DNA of 64,000 nucleotides from Kribbella flavida DSM 17836 (GCF_000024345.1 NC_013729.1:5084001-5148000), one strand, 5' to 3'. Counted from the stretch's first letter, positions 27,234-36,519 are shown. Made by a program: numbers and translations. The notes: generated from the letters alone by a model not told the origin.

Positions 27234-27831
27234 TCCGGCTCAGCAGGCCCTTGCGGACGTCGGGCCACTCGTCCGCGAGGATCGAGAACACCACGGTGTC
27301 GCGCCAGGTGCCGTCGGGCTGCTTGATGTGCCGGCGCAGCACGCCTTCGCGCGTCGCGCCGAGCTTGGCGATCGCCGCCTGGGACCGGGTGTTCACCAGG
27401 CTGGTCTGGATCTTCACCCGGGTGAAGCCGCAGTCTTCGAAGGCGTGCTGCAGCATCAGGAACTTGCAGGCCGGGTTGACCACCGTGCCCCAGACCGCGG
27501 GCGCGTAGCCGGTCCAGCCGAGGTGGACTGCTTCGTTCGCGAGGTCCACGTCGCCGAGACTCGTCGTACCGACAACGGTGCCCCCGGCCCCCAACTCCGA
27601 GTCGCGAGCCAGCCGGACGACGTACGCGACGCGCTGCGGGGCAGCCTGCTGCCAACGGGCCCGCATCTCGTCCACGCCGGCCGGGCGCCCGCCGGGTCCG
27701 CCGCCGAAGCCCGCGGCGTACACCCGTGCGTCGTCGATCGCGGCGTACAGGGCTTCGATGTCATCGGCAACAAAACGGTCGAGGCGCACGTGGTCGCCGA
27801 TCAGCGGGCGGCCGTCCGGGGCGATGGTCAT
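27226..27831 (-). CDS. GNAT N-acetyltransferase (RimJ/RimL-like)
   Basis: 201 residues from ATG 27831. RimJ/RimL-type acetyltransferase: GDHVRLDRFVADDIEALY, LGWTGYAPAVWGTVVNPACKFLML, VKIQTSLVNTRSQAAIAKLGATREGVLRRH and a final WRDTVVFSIL. Acceptor unknown. Lies 31 nt downstream of cdsA on the same strand. Confidence 0.9.
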   Translation of the reverse strand: MTIAPDGRPLIGDHVRLDRFVADDIEALYAAIDDARVYAAGFGGGPGGRPAGVDEMRARWQQAAPQRVAYVVRLARDSELGAGGTVVGTTSLGDVDLANEAVHLGWTGYAPAVWGTVVNPACKFLMLQHAFEDCGFTRVKIQTSLVNTRSQAAIAKLGATREGVLRRHIKQPDGTWRDTVVFSILADEWPDVRKGLLSRIS

Positions 27832-27862
27832 GGCACCAGCCAACCCGCGGACGGGCGAGGCG

Positions 27863-28696
27863 TCAAACGAGAATGTGCAGCACCAGCCAGACGGCCGGAG
27901 CGGTGGCCAGCACCGAGTCCAGCCGGTCCATCAGACCGCCGTGGCCGGGCAGCAGGTTCGACATGTCCTTGATGCCCAGGTCCCGCTTGATCATCGACTC
28001 GCCGAGGTCGCCGACCGTCGCGGTCAGCACGGCGACCGCGCCGACGATCGCACCGGCCCACCACGGACCGTCGAGCAGCAGGACGACCGACGCGATGCCG
28101 GTGCCGATGCAGGCCAGCGTCGAGCCGGTGAAACCTTCCCAGGACTTCTTCGGGCTGATCGTCGGCGCCATCGGGTGCTTGCCGAACAGGACGCCCACCA
28201 CGTAGCCGCCGACGTCGCTGGCCACCACCACCAGGAAAAACGTCACCACGCGCTGCGGGCCGTCGCTCTCCGGCTGCACGAGCAGCACGGCGAACCCGGC
28301 CAGCAACGGAACGTAGCCGATCAGGAACACCCCGGCGGTGACGTCGCGGACGAAACCGTTCGACCCGCCCGGCATCCGCCAGAAGATCGTCGCCAGCACC
28401 GTCAGCGCCAGCCCGGCCAGCAGGGCCATCGGCCCGCCGAAGTACGCCGCGACCGGCATCGCGATGGACCCGGCCAGCACCGGGACCCGCGGGACGACGG
28501 CCCCGCCGGTGCGCAGCGCGCGGATCATCTCGTCGACGGCCACCAGCACGCCGGCCAGCACCACGAAGATGAAGAGCCACTTCAGCCAGAACAGCGAGCC
28601 GAGAATCACCGCGCCGAGCCCTGCCCCGACCGCGATCGCGGCGGGCAGGTTGCGCCCGGCGCGGCTCGGCGCGGGCGTGCTTTGGTCGACGCCCAT
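27863..28696 (-). CDS. cdsA: Phosphatidate cytidylyltransferase
   Basis: 277 residues; makes CDP-diacylglycerol for phospholipid synthesis. About eight membrane helices and the CDS signature ending SNLLPGHGGLMDRLDS. SPKKSWEGFTGS is also typical. Its ATG overlaps the frr stop by one base, so it is coupled to frr. Confidence 0.96.
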   Translation of the reverse strand: MGVDQSTPAPSRAGRNLPAAIAVGAGLGAVILGSLFWLKWLFIFVVLAGVLVAVDEMIRALRTGGAVVPRVPVLAGSIAMPVAAYFGGPMALLAGLALTVLATIFWRMPGGSNGFVRDVTAGVFLIGYVPLLAGFAVLLVQPESDGPQRVVTFFLVVVASDVGGYVVGVLFGKHPMAPTISPKKSWEGFTGSTLACIGTGIASVVLLLDGPWWAGAIVGAVAVLTATVGDLGESMIKRDLGIKDMSNLLPGHGGLMDRLDSVLATAPAVWLVLHILV

Positions 28697-29253
28697 CACA
28701 CCTCGAGCAGTTCGGCTTCCTTGTGCTTGAGCAGCTCGTCGATGGAGTCGACGTACTTCTTCGTCAACCCGTCGAGGCGCTTCTCAGCACTCTTGCCCTC
28801 GTCCTCGCCCGCCTGGCCGTCCTTGACGGTCTTGTCCACCACGTCCTTGGCGTGCCGGCGGATGTTGCGCATCGAGACCTTGGCCTCCTCGGCCTTGGTC
28901 CGGGCGACCTTGATGTACTCCTTGCGCCGCTCCTCGGTGAGCTGCGGCATCACGACCCGGATCACCGAGCCGTCGTTGCCCGGGTTCACGCCCAGGTCGG
29001 AGTCGCGAATGGCCTTCTCGATCGCGGCCATCGCGCCCTTGTCGTAGGGCGAGATCAGCACCGTGCGCGGCTCCGGCACCTGGAAGCCGGCCAGCTGCTG
29101 CAGCGGCGTCGGCGAACCGTAGTAGTCGGCCAGCAGGCTGGCGAACATCGACGGGTGGGCCCGGCCGGTGCGGATCGCGGCGAAGTCGTTCTTGGCGACC
29201 TCCACGGCCTTCGCCATCTTCTGCTCGGCTTCGCGGAGTGCTTCGTCGATCAC
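28696..29253 (-). CDS. frr: Ribosome recycling factor
   Basis: 185 residues from GTG 29253 with GAGGA just upstream. Three-helix and alpha/beta domain pattern intact: FAAIRTGRAHPSMFASLLADYYGSPTPLQQLA, SVIRVVMPQLTEERRKEYIKVA and NIRRHAKD. Splits post-termination ribosomes with EF-G. Second-to-last of the translation genes in the rpsB-tsf-pyrH-frr-cdsA series. Confidence 0.98.
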   Translation of the reverse strand: MIDEALREAEQKMAKAVEVAKNDFAAIRTGRAHPSMFASLLADYYGSPTPLQQLAGFQVPEPRTVLISPYDKGAMAAIEKAIRDSDLGVNPGNDGSVIRVVMPQLTEERRKEYIKVARTKAEEAKVSMRNIRRHAKDVVDKTVKDGQAGEDEGKSAEKRLDGLTKKYVDSIDELLKHKEAELLEV

Positions 29254-29406
29254 GACATTCCTCGCTTCCTCGGGGCCGCTCGGCGCGGCCGCTCAAACCC
29301 TACGAACGCTGGTCTACCAGATCGCGGACATCGGTCCGCGTGTCGATGATCCTAGGGTATGTCCGGCGGCGGCCAGTGGGCTGCCGGACCTGACCCGTGA
29401 ACCCGG

Positions 29407-30168
29407 CTACTGGCCGGGTGAGACGACCGTGCCGATCTTCTCGCCGCGCACGACCCGGGCGATGTTGCCGTCCTGCAGGCCGAAGATCACGATCGGCAGC
29501 GCGTTGTCGCGGGCCAGGCTGATCGCGGTGGCGTCGGCGACGCGCAGGCCGCGGGCCAGGAAGTCGTCGTACGAGAGGCCGTCGAACTTCACCGCGTCCG
29601 GGTTGGTCTTGGGATCGGAGTCGTAGACGCCGTCCACGCCCTGCTTGCCCATCAGCAGCGCCTCGGCGCCGATCTCCAGCGCGCGCTGGGCGGCGACGGT
29701 GTCGGTGGAGAAGTACGGCATGCCCGAACCAGCGCCGAAGATGACGACCCGGCCCTTGGCCAGGTGCCGGTCGGCCTTGCGCGGGATGTAGGGCTCGGCG
29801 ACCTGACCCATCGTGATCGCGGTCTGGACCCGGGTCTCGACCCCGAGCTTCTCCAGGAAGTCCTGCAGCGCCAGGCAGTTCATCACGGTGCCGAGCATGC
29901 CCATGTAGTCGGCGCGGTTGCGCTCCATGCCGCGCTGCTGCAGCTCCGCGCCGCGGAAGAAGTTGCCGCCACCGACCACGACGGCGACCTGTACGCCGGC
30001 CCTGACCACCTCGGCGATCTGCTTGGCGATCGAGTTCACCACGTCGGGGTCGACGCCGAGCTTGCCGCCGCCGAACACCTCACCCGACAGCTTCAGCAGC
30101 ACCCGGTGGTAGGCCGGATCGAACGGCGAAGAGGCCGGACTCGTCTCGGTACCCAGGGTTTCCGTCAC
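29407..30168 (-). CDS. pyrH: Uridylate kinase
   Basis: 253 residues from GTG 30168, with GAGGAGG upstream. KLSGEVFGGGKLGVDP, VVVGGGNFFRGAELQQRGM, GAGSGMPYFSTDTVAAQRALEIGA and MGKQGVDGVYDSDP identify the hexameric bacterial UMP kinase of the amino-acid-kinase fold. The N-terminal 18 residues before AYHRVLLKL form a short extension. Confidence 0.97.
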   Translation of the reverse strand: MTETLGTETSPASSPFDPAYHRVLLKLSGEVFGGGKLGVDPDVVNSIAKQIAEVVRAGVQVAVVVGGGNFFRGAELQQRGMERNRADYMGMLGTVMNCLALQDFLEKLGVETRVQTAITMGQVAEPYIPRKADRHLAKGRVVIFGAGSGMPYFSTDTVAAQRALEIGAEALLMGKQGVDGVYDSDPKTNPDAVKFDGLSYDDFLARGLRVADATAISLARDNALPIVIFGLQDGNIARVVRGEKIGTVVSPGQ

Positions 30169-30221
30169 GATTCCGGCCTCCTCGTCGATGGTGTTGCGTG
30201 CTCGTCCTAACCGCTGACGAC

Positions 30222-31040
30222 TCAGGCGCCGACCTCGAAGCGGGCGAACCGCTTCACGGTGACGCCGGCCTCGTCGAGCACGGCCTTGACGGTCTTCTTG
30301 CTCTCCTGGACCGACGGCTGCTCGAGCAGCACGACCTCCTTGAAGAAGCCGTTCACCCGGCCCTCGACGATCTTCGGCAGCGCCTGCTCCGGCTTGCCCT
30401 CCTCGCGAGCGGTCGCCTCGGCGATCCGGCGCTCGTTCTCGACCGTCTCGGCCGGGACCTCGTCGCGGGTGGTGTACAGCGGGCGCATCGCGGCGGCCTG
30501 CATCGCGGCACCGCGGGCGGCGTCGATGTTGTCGCCCTCGAACTCGACCAGCACGCCGACCTGGGCCGGCAGGTCGGCGGCACGCTTGTGCATGTACGCC
30601 GCGACCTTGCCGTCGAAGACGGCGACCTTGCCGAGCTCCAGCTTCTCGCCGATCACCGCGGCCAGCGCCTCGATGTTCTCCGCGACGCTCTTGCCGTCGG
30701 CGAGCTTCTCGCTCAGCAGGCCCTCGATGTCGCCGACCTTGCTGGCGGCGGCGTGCGCGACGATGTCGGCCGCGAGCTGCTGGAACTGCTCGTTCTTGGC
30801 GACGAAGTCGGTCTCGCAGTTCAGCTGGACCAGCGCGTTCTCCGCGGCGGCGACCAGGCCGTTGGTGGCGGACCGCTCGGCGCCCCGCTTGGCGGCCTTG
30901 GCCGCGCCGTGGATGCGCAGCTCCTCGATCGCCTTCTCGAAGTCGCCGTCGGTGGTCTCGAGCGCCTTCTTCGCGTCCATCATGCCCGCGCCGGTGGCGT
31001 CGCGGAGCTTCTTCACGTCAGCGGCGGTGTAGTTCGCCAT
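30222..31040 (-). CDS. tsf: Elongation factor Ts
   Basis: 272 residues from ATG 31040. The N-terminal UBA-like domain and EF-Tu contact (TGAGMMDAKKALETTDGD), the core LVQLNCETDFVAKNEQF and the C-terminal VVLLEQPSVQESKKTV are all present. Nucleotide exchange factor for EF-Tu; follows rpsB as in nearly all bacteria. Confidence 0.98.
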   Translation of the reverse strand: MANYTAADVKKLRDATGAGMMDAKKALETTDGDFEKAIEELRIHGAAKAAKRGAERSATNGLVAAAENALVQLNCETDFVAKNEQFQQLAADIVAHAAASKVGDIEGLLSEKLADGKSVAENIEALAAVIGEKLELGKVAVFDGKVAAYMHKRAADLPAQVGVLVEFEGDNIDAARGAAMQAAAMRPLYTTRDEVPAETVENERRIAEATAREEGKPEQALPKIVEGRVNGFFKEVVLLEQPSVQESKKTVKAVLDEAGVTVKRFARFEVGA

Positions 31041-31194
31041 TCCTCGTTCTCTCGTCCTGTCGGTGCGTCAGCGGGTGGGTCGCCGCCCGGCCGGAGCGCC
31101 ACCGTGGAGGGTGGCGCCGGTCGGACGACCTGGGGTTCCGGCCTGCGGTACCCCGGACCGGAGTACCGCGTGCTCGGGACCTTTCGGCCTTGGT

Positions 31195-31276
31195 GCCGGG
31201 GCGGTCGCCCCGGCGTCCGGTCCGGGCCGCCGTCGGCCCCGGCCGTCGCTCCCGGACCCTTGCGGGAACCGGGAGC
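31195..31276 (-). promoter_or_regulatory. Structured rpsB-tsf intergenic segment (possible attenuator)
   Basis: The 268-nt gap between rpsB and tsf is very G+C-rich and contains two clear hairpins: a 9-bp stem 31195-31203/31206-31214 and an 8-bp stem 31248-31255/31269-31276 with a 13-nt loop. Placed after rpsB, they could partly terminate transcription or protect 3' ends, altering the S2 to EF-Ts ratio. No promoter for tsf was recognised with confidence. Confidence 0.5.
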
Positions 31277-31308
31277 TCGGAACCGGGGTCGGCGAGCCCG
31301 GAAGCGGA

Positions 31309-32295
31309 TCAGGCCTCGGTCTTCGGCGCCTCGGTGCCCTCGACCGGGGTGTCGTCGGCCGCGGCGACCGTCTCGGCGACGGCGCCGGACTCGGCCAGCG
31401 GAGCCGGCTCGGCCGGAGCCTCGGTCACCGCGGCGGCGTCGGCGGCCGGAGCCGCGTCGGCAGCCGGAGCGGCCTCGGCAGCCGGAGCGGCCTCGGCAGC
31501 CGGGGTGGCGGCCGCGGCGTTCTGGCTCTCCAGCAGCTCACGCTCCCAGGCGGCCATCGGCTCCTCGGCGCCCAGCTCCTCACCGGCAGCGGCAGCGCCC
31601 TGGCCGGAGCGGGCCATCAGCCCGTCGGCGACGGCGTCGGCCACCACGCGGGTCAGCAGGCCGACCGAGCGGATCGCGTCGTCGTTGCCCGGGATCGGGA
31701 AGTCGACCTCGTCGGGGTCGCAGTTGGTGTCCAGGATGCCGATGATCGGCAGCTTCAGCTTGCGCGCCTCGTCGACCGCGAGGTGCTCCTTCTTGGTGTC
31801 GACGATCCACACCGCGGAGGGCACCCGGCCCATGTCCCGGATACCGCCGAGGGTCTTGAGCAGCTTGTCGTGCTCGCGACGCTTCTGCAGCAGCTCCTTC
31901 TTGGTGACACCGGAGCCGGCGACGTCGTCGAAGTCGATCAGCTCCAGCTCCTTGAGCCGCTGGAGCCGCTTGTTGACGGTCTGGAAGTTGGTGAGCATGC
32001 CGCCCAGCCAGCGCTGGTTCACGTACGGCATGCCGACCCGGGTCGCCTGCTCGGCGATCGCTTCCTGGGCCTGCTTCTTGGTACCGACGAACAGGATCGC
32101 GCCGCCGGAGGCGACGGTGCTCCGGACGAACTCGTAGGCGCGGTCGATGTACGACAGCGACTGCTGCAGGTCGATGATGTAGATGCCGTTGCGCTCGGTG
32201 AGGATGTAGCGCTTCATCTTCGGGTTCCAGCGACGGGTCTGGTGCCCGAAGTGCACGCCGCTCTCGAGCAGCTGCTTCATGGTCACGACGGCCAT
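31309..32295 (-). CDS. rpsB: 30S ribosomal protein S2
   Basis: 328 residues from ATG 32295 with AGGAGG upstream. The S2 core is complete (VHFGHQTRRWNPKMKRYI, GGAILFVGTKKQAQEAIAEQA, PYVNQRWLGGMLTNFQT, PDEVDFPIPGNDDAIRS). From about residue 245 it carries an 80-residue Ala/Glu/Pro-rich tail of near-repetitive AAEAAPAADAAP units, longer than in E. coli S2 but of a type seen in actinobacteria. Confidence 0.98.
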   Translation of the reverse strand: MAVVTMKQLLESGVHFGHQTRRWNPKMKRYILTERNGIYIIDLQQSLSYIDRAYEFVRSTVASGGAILFVGTKKQAQEAIAEQATRVGMPYVNQRWLGGMLTNFQTVNKRLQRLKELELIDFDDVAGSGVTKKELLQKRREHDKLLKTLGGIRDMGRVPSAVWIVDTKKEHLAVDEARKLKLPIIGILDTNCDPDEVDFPIPGNDDAIRSVGLLTRVVADAVADGLMARSGQGAAAAGEELGAEEPMAAWERELLESQNAAAATPAAEAAPAAEAAPAADAAPAADAAAVTEAPAEPAPLAESGAVAETVAAADDTPVEGTEAPKTEA

Positions 32296-32484
32296 GAGGT
32301 GTTCCTCCTGTCGCGCCGGCCGGGCTCACTCGTCCGGTGGCGCTGTCTCGGTTGTCCCGCGGCGGACCGGTCGGTCCGTCGCGCCTGACGCCCGCGCGAA
32401 CCCCTCCCCGGCGAACCGGGACCGATGGGATTCGGGTGTGTGCGGGCGTGCGAAGTCGCCCCACCGAGGTGGGACGCCGCCAGA

Positions 32485-32514
32485 AGTCTACGCGAAACCC
32501 CACCCCCGGTCGAA
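32485..32514 (-). promoter_or_regulatory. rpsB promoter and start of structured leader
   Basis: Minus-strand TTCGAC (32514-32509), an 18-nt spacer and TAGACT (32490-32485). Transcription should start near 32478, leaving a leader of about 180 nt before the rpsB ATG. The leader contains at least one stable hairpin (CGGACC/GGTCCG, 32363-32378), so post-transcriptional control of rpsB, for example by S2, is plausible but not shown. Confidence 0.55.
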
Positions 32515-32585
32515 CCGGCCTTCACCCTGTCCACAGGCTCCGGATCACCGCGGCCCGGACCCGGTTTCCGCTGCACCTTGACAGC

Positions 32586-33218
32586 ATGAACCCACTCCTG
32601 TTCGCCCCACTACTGGCAGCCCCGGACGCGGTCCCGTCGGACGGCGTCTGGCCGCTCCAGCCGCGCCCTCGGATCGCCCGCGCCTACACCCCACCGCCGA
32701 AGCCCTGGCTTCCCGGCCACCGCGGCCTGGACCTCTTCGGCTCCCCCGGCCAGCAGGTCCTCGCCCCCACCGAAGGCACCGTGACGTACGCCGGCCCGCT
32801 CGCGGGCCGCGGCGTCGTTGTCCTCACGCACGGCGACCTGCGCACCACCTACGAGCCGGTGATTCCGTCGGTCGAGCCGGGCGCCCGAGTTCGCCGCGCG
32901 CAACCCATCGGCCGCCTCTCGGCCGCTGCCTCGCACTGCGCGCCCACCCCGTGCCTGCACTGGGGTCTCCGGCGGGACGCGGCCTACCTGGATCCACAGG
33001 TGCTGCTCAAGGCGCTGCCCGTCCGCCTGCTGCCCACCGTCCCCGCGCTCACCGCCGGCGGCTCCGTCCCGGGTCCTGCAGCATCTGCCCCACCGCCCCC
33101 GCCGTCAACTGCGCCCGCGCCGGCCGCAGGAAGTCACGGCACCGCGGCTCCCACCGCAATCGTCACGCTCAGTGCTCTGGCGACGCTCGGCGCCGTCGTG
33201 CTGATCAGGAACCACTGA
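32586..33218 (+). CDS. M23-family (LytM-like) peptidoglycan endopeptidase with C-terminal membrane anchor
   Basis: 210 residues from ATG 32586. The LytM fold shows GHRGLDLFGSPGQQVLAPTEG (zinc His and Asp), VVLTHGDLRTTYEPV and CLHWGLR (the last His pair reduced to one HW). A Pro/Ala-rich linker leads to a hydrophobic C-terminal helix, AIVTLSALATLGAVVLI. Divergent from rpsB, a placement also found in mycobacteria (Rv2891). It may be a regulatory rather than fully active hydrolase because of the altered HxH motif. Confidence 0.85.
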   Translation: MNPLLFAPLLAAPDAVPSDGVWPLQPRPRIARAYTPPPKPWLPGHRGLDLFGSPGQQVLAPTEGTVTYAGPLAGRGVVVLTHGDLRTTYEPVIPSVEPGARVRRAQPIGRLSAAASHCAPTPCLHWGLRRDAAYLDPQVLLKALPVRLLPTVPALTAGGSVPGPAASAPPPPPSTAPAPAAGSHGTAAPTAIVTLSALATLGAVVLIRNH

Positions 33219-33226
33219 CCGTGAGC

Positions 33227-33706
33227 TCAGCTCCCGGGGACGCGTGCCTGCCACGCGTCCTCGTCCTTGGACCGCCGCTCGACCCCGGCCGGAAGCTTGC
33301 CCTTGGCAAGGTCGATCAGCGTCGTGTGCTCCAGCACGTCCCGCAGACTGGCCCGGGCCGCGATCCACACCCGCTGCAGCACCACGGCCCGCTCGTTGTA
33401 CGCCACGCTCTCGGGCCGGACCCCGGAGATGCTCACGATCGGCCCGTCCACCGCCCGCATCACGTCGGCGACGGAGATCTCGTTCGGATCCACCGCGAGC
33501 TTCCACCCGCCGGACTGCCCGCGCTGGCTCGACAGCACCCCGGCGCGCCGCAGGTCGGCCAGGATGCCCTGCAGGAAGCCGTGCGGAATTCCCTGTGCCC
33601 GGCTGAGCTCCTCCGCGGACACCACGGAGGGGTCGTTCGCCACCCAGCGCTGGGTGATCTCGATCAGCGCCCGCAACGCATAGTCAGATTTAGCCGAAAC
33701 CCGCAT
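33227..33706 (-). CDS. Rrf2-family transcriptional regulator without cysteines
   Basis: 159 residues. The winged HTH is typical of Rrf2: VSAKSDYALRALIEI, VSAEELSRAQGIPHGFLQGILADLRRAGVLSSQRGQSGGWKLA. IscR/NsrR-type members ligate an Fe-S cluster with three Cys in the linker; this protein has no cysteine at all, so it cannot do so that way. The target and signal are unknown. Stands alone between the M23 gene (convergent, 8-nt gap) and xerC. Confidence 0.9.
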   Translation of the reverse strand: MRVSAKSDYALRALIEITQRWVANDPSVVSAEELSRAQGIPHGFLQGILADLRRAGVLSSQRGQSGGWKLAVDPNEISVADVMRAVDGPIVSISGVRPESVAYNERAVVLQRVWIAARASLRDVLEHTTLIDLAKGKLPAGVERRSKDEDAWQARVPGS

Positions 33707-33778
33707 GTCCCGAAGTCTGCCCCATCGCCCGGCCCGCTACCCGCCACCACCCCGATGGCTTGCACCGGGGCTCTGCGA

Positions 33779-34717
33779 TCAGGCCCGGGGATGCGCCTGC
33801 TCGTAGGCGCTGCGCAACCGCTCGCTCGAGACGTGCGTGTAGACCTGCGTCGTCGCCAGCGACGCGTGCCCCAGCAACTCCTGCACGCTGCGCAGATCCG
33901 CCCCGCCTTCCAGCAGGTGCGTCGCTGCCGTGTGCCGCAACCCGTGCGGCGACAGGTCGGGCGCCTCGACCGCGCCGATCCGGGCGTGCACGACCCGGCG
34001 TACGGTCCGCTGGTCGATCCGTCCACCCCGCGCCCCGAGGAACAAGGCCGGCCCGCTGCCGTCCCGGACCAGCCGGGGCCGCACCGCGAGCCACGTCTCC
34101 AGCGCCTCGGCCGCCGGTACGCCGTACGGGACCGACCTCTCTTTACGCCCCTTACCGAACACGCGCACCACGCGCCGCGACCGATCCACCTCGTCGACGT
34201 CCAGCGCGCACAGCTCGCCGACCCGGATACCCGTTGCGTACAGCAACTCCATGATCGTCAGATCGCGAAGCCCCACAGGGCTCCCGTCGTCCGCGGCCAC
34301 GGCGGCGGCGTCCAGCACGGCGCGCGTGTCCGCCTGCCCGAGCACGCCCGGCAGCGTCTTGTGTGCCTTGGGGCTGGCGAGCAACGCCCCCGGATCGGTC
34401 GCGATCCGCCCGGTGCGCTGGGCCCACGCGGTGAACACCCGAGCCGCTGTCGCCCGCCGCGCCATGGTGCTGCGCGCCTTGCCCAAACTCTGCTGTTTGG
34501 CCAGCCAGGAACGCAGTCCGCGGATGTCGAGGGCGCTCAGATCATCGTGACCGAGCCGAGTCACATGGTCGATCAAATCGGCGACATCGCCCATGTACGC
34601 TCGGACCGAGTGCTCGCTGAGGCCTCTCTCCGCCGTCAGGTGCCGTTCGTAGTCAGCCAGTAACGCAGCGAAATCCTCCGGTACGGAGGGGTCCGCGCTG
34701 ACGTCGTCCGGTGCCAT
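33779..34717 (-). CDS. xerC: XerC-like tyrosine recombinase
   Basis: 312 residues from ATG 34717. The SAM-like N-terminal domain (FAALLADYERHLTAERGLSEHSVRAYMGDVADL) is followed by the catalytic domain with TGIRVGEL (Arg I), GKGRKER (Lys), HGLRH (His258, Arg261), LGH (His284) and the nucleophile Tyr293 in TTQVYTHV. Location beside the dprA-rpsB region is the usual site of actinobacterial xerC, so dimer resolution is the likely role rather than phage integration. The frame is open 119 codons upstream without family similarity. Confidence 0.92.
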   Translation of the reverse strand: MAPDDVSADPSVPEDFAALLADYERHLTAERGLSEHSVRAYMGDVADLIDHVTRLGHDDLSALDIRGLRSWLAKQQSLGKARSTMARRATAARVFTAWAQRTGRIATDPGALLASPKAHKTLPGVLGQADTRAVLDAAAVAADDGSPVGLRDLTIMELLYATGIRVGELCALDVDEVDRSRRVVRVFGKGRKERSVPYGVPAAEALETWLAVRPRLVRDGSGPALFLGARGGRIDQRTVRRVVHARIGAVEAPDLSPHGLRHTAATHLLEGGADLRSVQELLGHASLATTQVYTHVSSERLRSAYEQAHPRA

Positions 34718-34853
34718 CCCCTGACCATGCGGGAGCGGTCGCGGCATCGCAAGCCACCGCGCGGAACCGAGACAGAGAAGGGCTGGTCCGTAGCCCACTG
34801 GTCGACTACTGTTCGGCCCGATTGCCCTAGTAGCAACGGAGGCACCCCTGACC

Positions 34854-36467
34854 ATGGCCCCCTCAGCGAACGGACAGACCGTAGGCCGGCGCCTGCCGGT
34901 CGAGTCGGCGTTCACTCGAGTCGAGGAGGCGCGGCACCGACTGCCACGTCTGTTCGGCCGACGCGACCTCGTCGTGCTCGGCCTCGGTGTGATGATCGGT
35001 TCCGGCATCTTCAGCCTCAGCGGCAAGCAGGCCGCCACCGTGGCCGGCCCTGCCGTCATCCTGTCGTTCGTCATCGCGGCGCTCGTCTGCCTGCTCGCCG
35101 CCGCGTGCTACGCCGAGCTCTCGTCGACGATCCCGGTCTCCGGCAGCGCGTACACGTTCAGCTACGTCACCTTCGGCGAGATGTGGGCGTGGCTGGTCGG
35201 CTGGGCGCTGGTGCTGGAGCTCGTCACCGCAGCGGCGATCGTCGCCCGCGTCTGGTCCGCGTACTTCCTCGCCACCTTGAACGGTTTCGGCGTCACCCTG
35301 CCCGACGGACTGGCACAATTCTTCGGGCCCGACGCCGAGGTGAACCTCGTCGCCCCGCTGCTGTTGCTGCTGCTCACCGCGATGATCGTCACCGGTACGA
35401 AGTTGTCCGCGCGCGTCCTCACCATCGTGGTGCTGGCGAAGGTCGCGGTGATCCTGCTGGTCGTGGTGATCGGCGCGACGCACATCAACATGGACAACTT
35501 CCGCCCGTTCGTGCCGATGGCGCGGGCCGCTCCGGCGACCGCGAGTCCGACCCTGCTGGGCTGGATCCTGGACTCCTCGTTCGGGTCGTTCGGCGTGATG
35601 GGCATCTTCACCGCGGCGAGCGCGATCGTCTTCGCGTTCATCGGTTTCGACCTGATCGCCACCGCGTCCGAGGACGCCCGGAACCCGCGCAAGACGGTCC
35701 CGCAGGGCATGCTGCTCGGCGTCGGCGTGGTCACCATCCTCTACATCGCGATGGCGGTCGTGCTGGTCGGCCTGCGCCCGTACGCCCAACTGGGCGGCGG
35801 TGCGCCCGTGTCGGAGGCGCTGGAAGCGGTCGGCGTCGGCTGGGCCGCAGACGTGGTCAACCTGGGCGCACTCCTGGCGCTGATGACGGTGATCATGGTG
35901 GTGCTGATCGCCCAGAGCCGCGTTCTGTTCAACATGGGCCGCGACGGACTGCTGCCGAAGAGCCTTGGCCGGGTCAGCCGGGTGTACTCGTCGCCGGCCC
36001 GGGCGGCGACGGCGGCCGGTCTGGCCGCGCTGGCGCTCACGCTGTACCCGAAGGTCCTCGAGCTCGAGGAGCTGCTGGTCATCGGTGCGCTGTTCTGCTT
36101 CGCCTTCTGCGCGGTCGGCGTCCTGACCCTGCGCCGCTCCGAGCCGAACCTGGAGCGCGGCTTCCGGGTCCCGCTGGTGCCGCTGATCCCGCTGCTGTCG
36201 CTGGCCGCGACGCTGTGGCTGATGCTCAACCTGAAGACGAGCACCTGGACGAAGTTCGGCGTCTGGATGCTGCTCGGGCTCGCGATCTACGGCCTGTACG
36301 GCCGCTGGCACAGCCGCCTGGCCAACGAGGAGAGCTGGGACTTCGAGATCGGTGACACCGATCCGGGCACCGGCGGCCTGCAGCCGGTGCGCCAGGACCC
36401 GTCCAACGAGCTGCGCGCGAACCGCACCCCACCGAAGTCCACCCGCGGCAAACACATGCGCAACTGA
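34854..36467 (+). CDS. APC-superfamily amino acid permease (cationic amino acid transporter-like)
   Basis: 537 residues with about 12-14 membrane helices. The first helix GLGVMIGSGIFSLSG is the APC substrate-binding segment, then CYAELSSTIPVSGSAYTFSYVTFGEMWAWLVGW and GFDLIATASEDARNPRKTVPQG, the CAT-type pattern. The hydrophilic C-terminus ends in a basic RGKHMRN. Substrate probably a cationic or neutral amino acid. The gene sits at one breakpoint of the inverted yraN-dprA block. Confidence 0.9.
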   Translation: MAPSANGQTVGRRLPVESAFTRVEEARHRLPRLFGRRDLVVLGLGVMIGSGIFSLSGKQAATVAGPAVILSFVIAALVCLLAAACYAELSSTIPVSGSAYTFSYVTFGEMWAWLVGWALVLELVTAAAIVARVWSAYFLATLNGFGVTLPDGLAQFFGPDAEVNLVAPLLLLLLTAMIVTGTKLSARVLTIVVLAKVAVILLVVVIGATHINMDNFRPFVPMARAAPATASPTLLGWILDSSFGSFGVMGIFTAASAIVFAFIGFDLIATASEDARNPRKTVPQGMLLGVGVVTILYIAMAVVLVGLRPYAQLGGGAPVSEALEAVGVGWAADVVNLGALLALMTVIMVVLIAQSRVLFNMGRDGLLPKSLGRVSRVYSSPARAATAAGLAALALTLYPKVLELEELLVIGALFCFAFCAVGVLTLRRSEPNLERGFRVPLVPLIPLLSLAATLWLMLNLKTSTWTKFGVWMLLGLAIYGLYGRWHSRLANEESWDFEIGDTDPGTGGLQPVRQDPSNELRANRTPPKSTRGKHMRN

Positions 36468-36485
36468 GCACTCGTCGCTGACGCT

Positions 36486-36519
36486 TCCGCCGGCCGTCCC
36501 CTTGTGGGTCGCCGGCGGA
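36486..36519 (+). terminator. Hairpin terminator after the permease gene
   Basis: A 9-bp perfect stem (TCCGCCGGC with 36511-36519) and a 16-nt loop, 18 nt after the permease stop, isolating it from yraN. Confidence 0.65.

Noticed and set aside
33779..34717. Tyrosine recombinase as evidence of an integrated element
   Set aside because: Its place near dprA and rpsB and its length match chromosomal xerC; no att repeats or phage genes are nearby.
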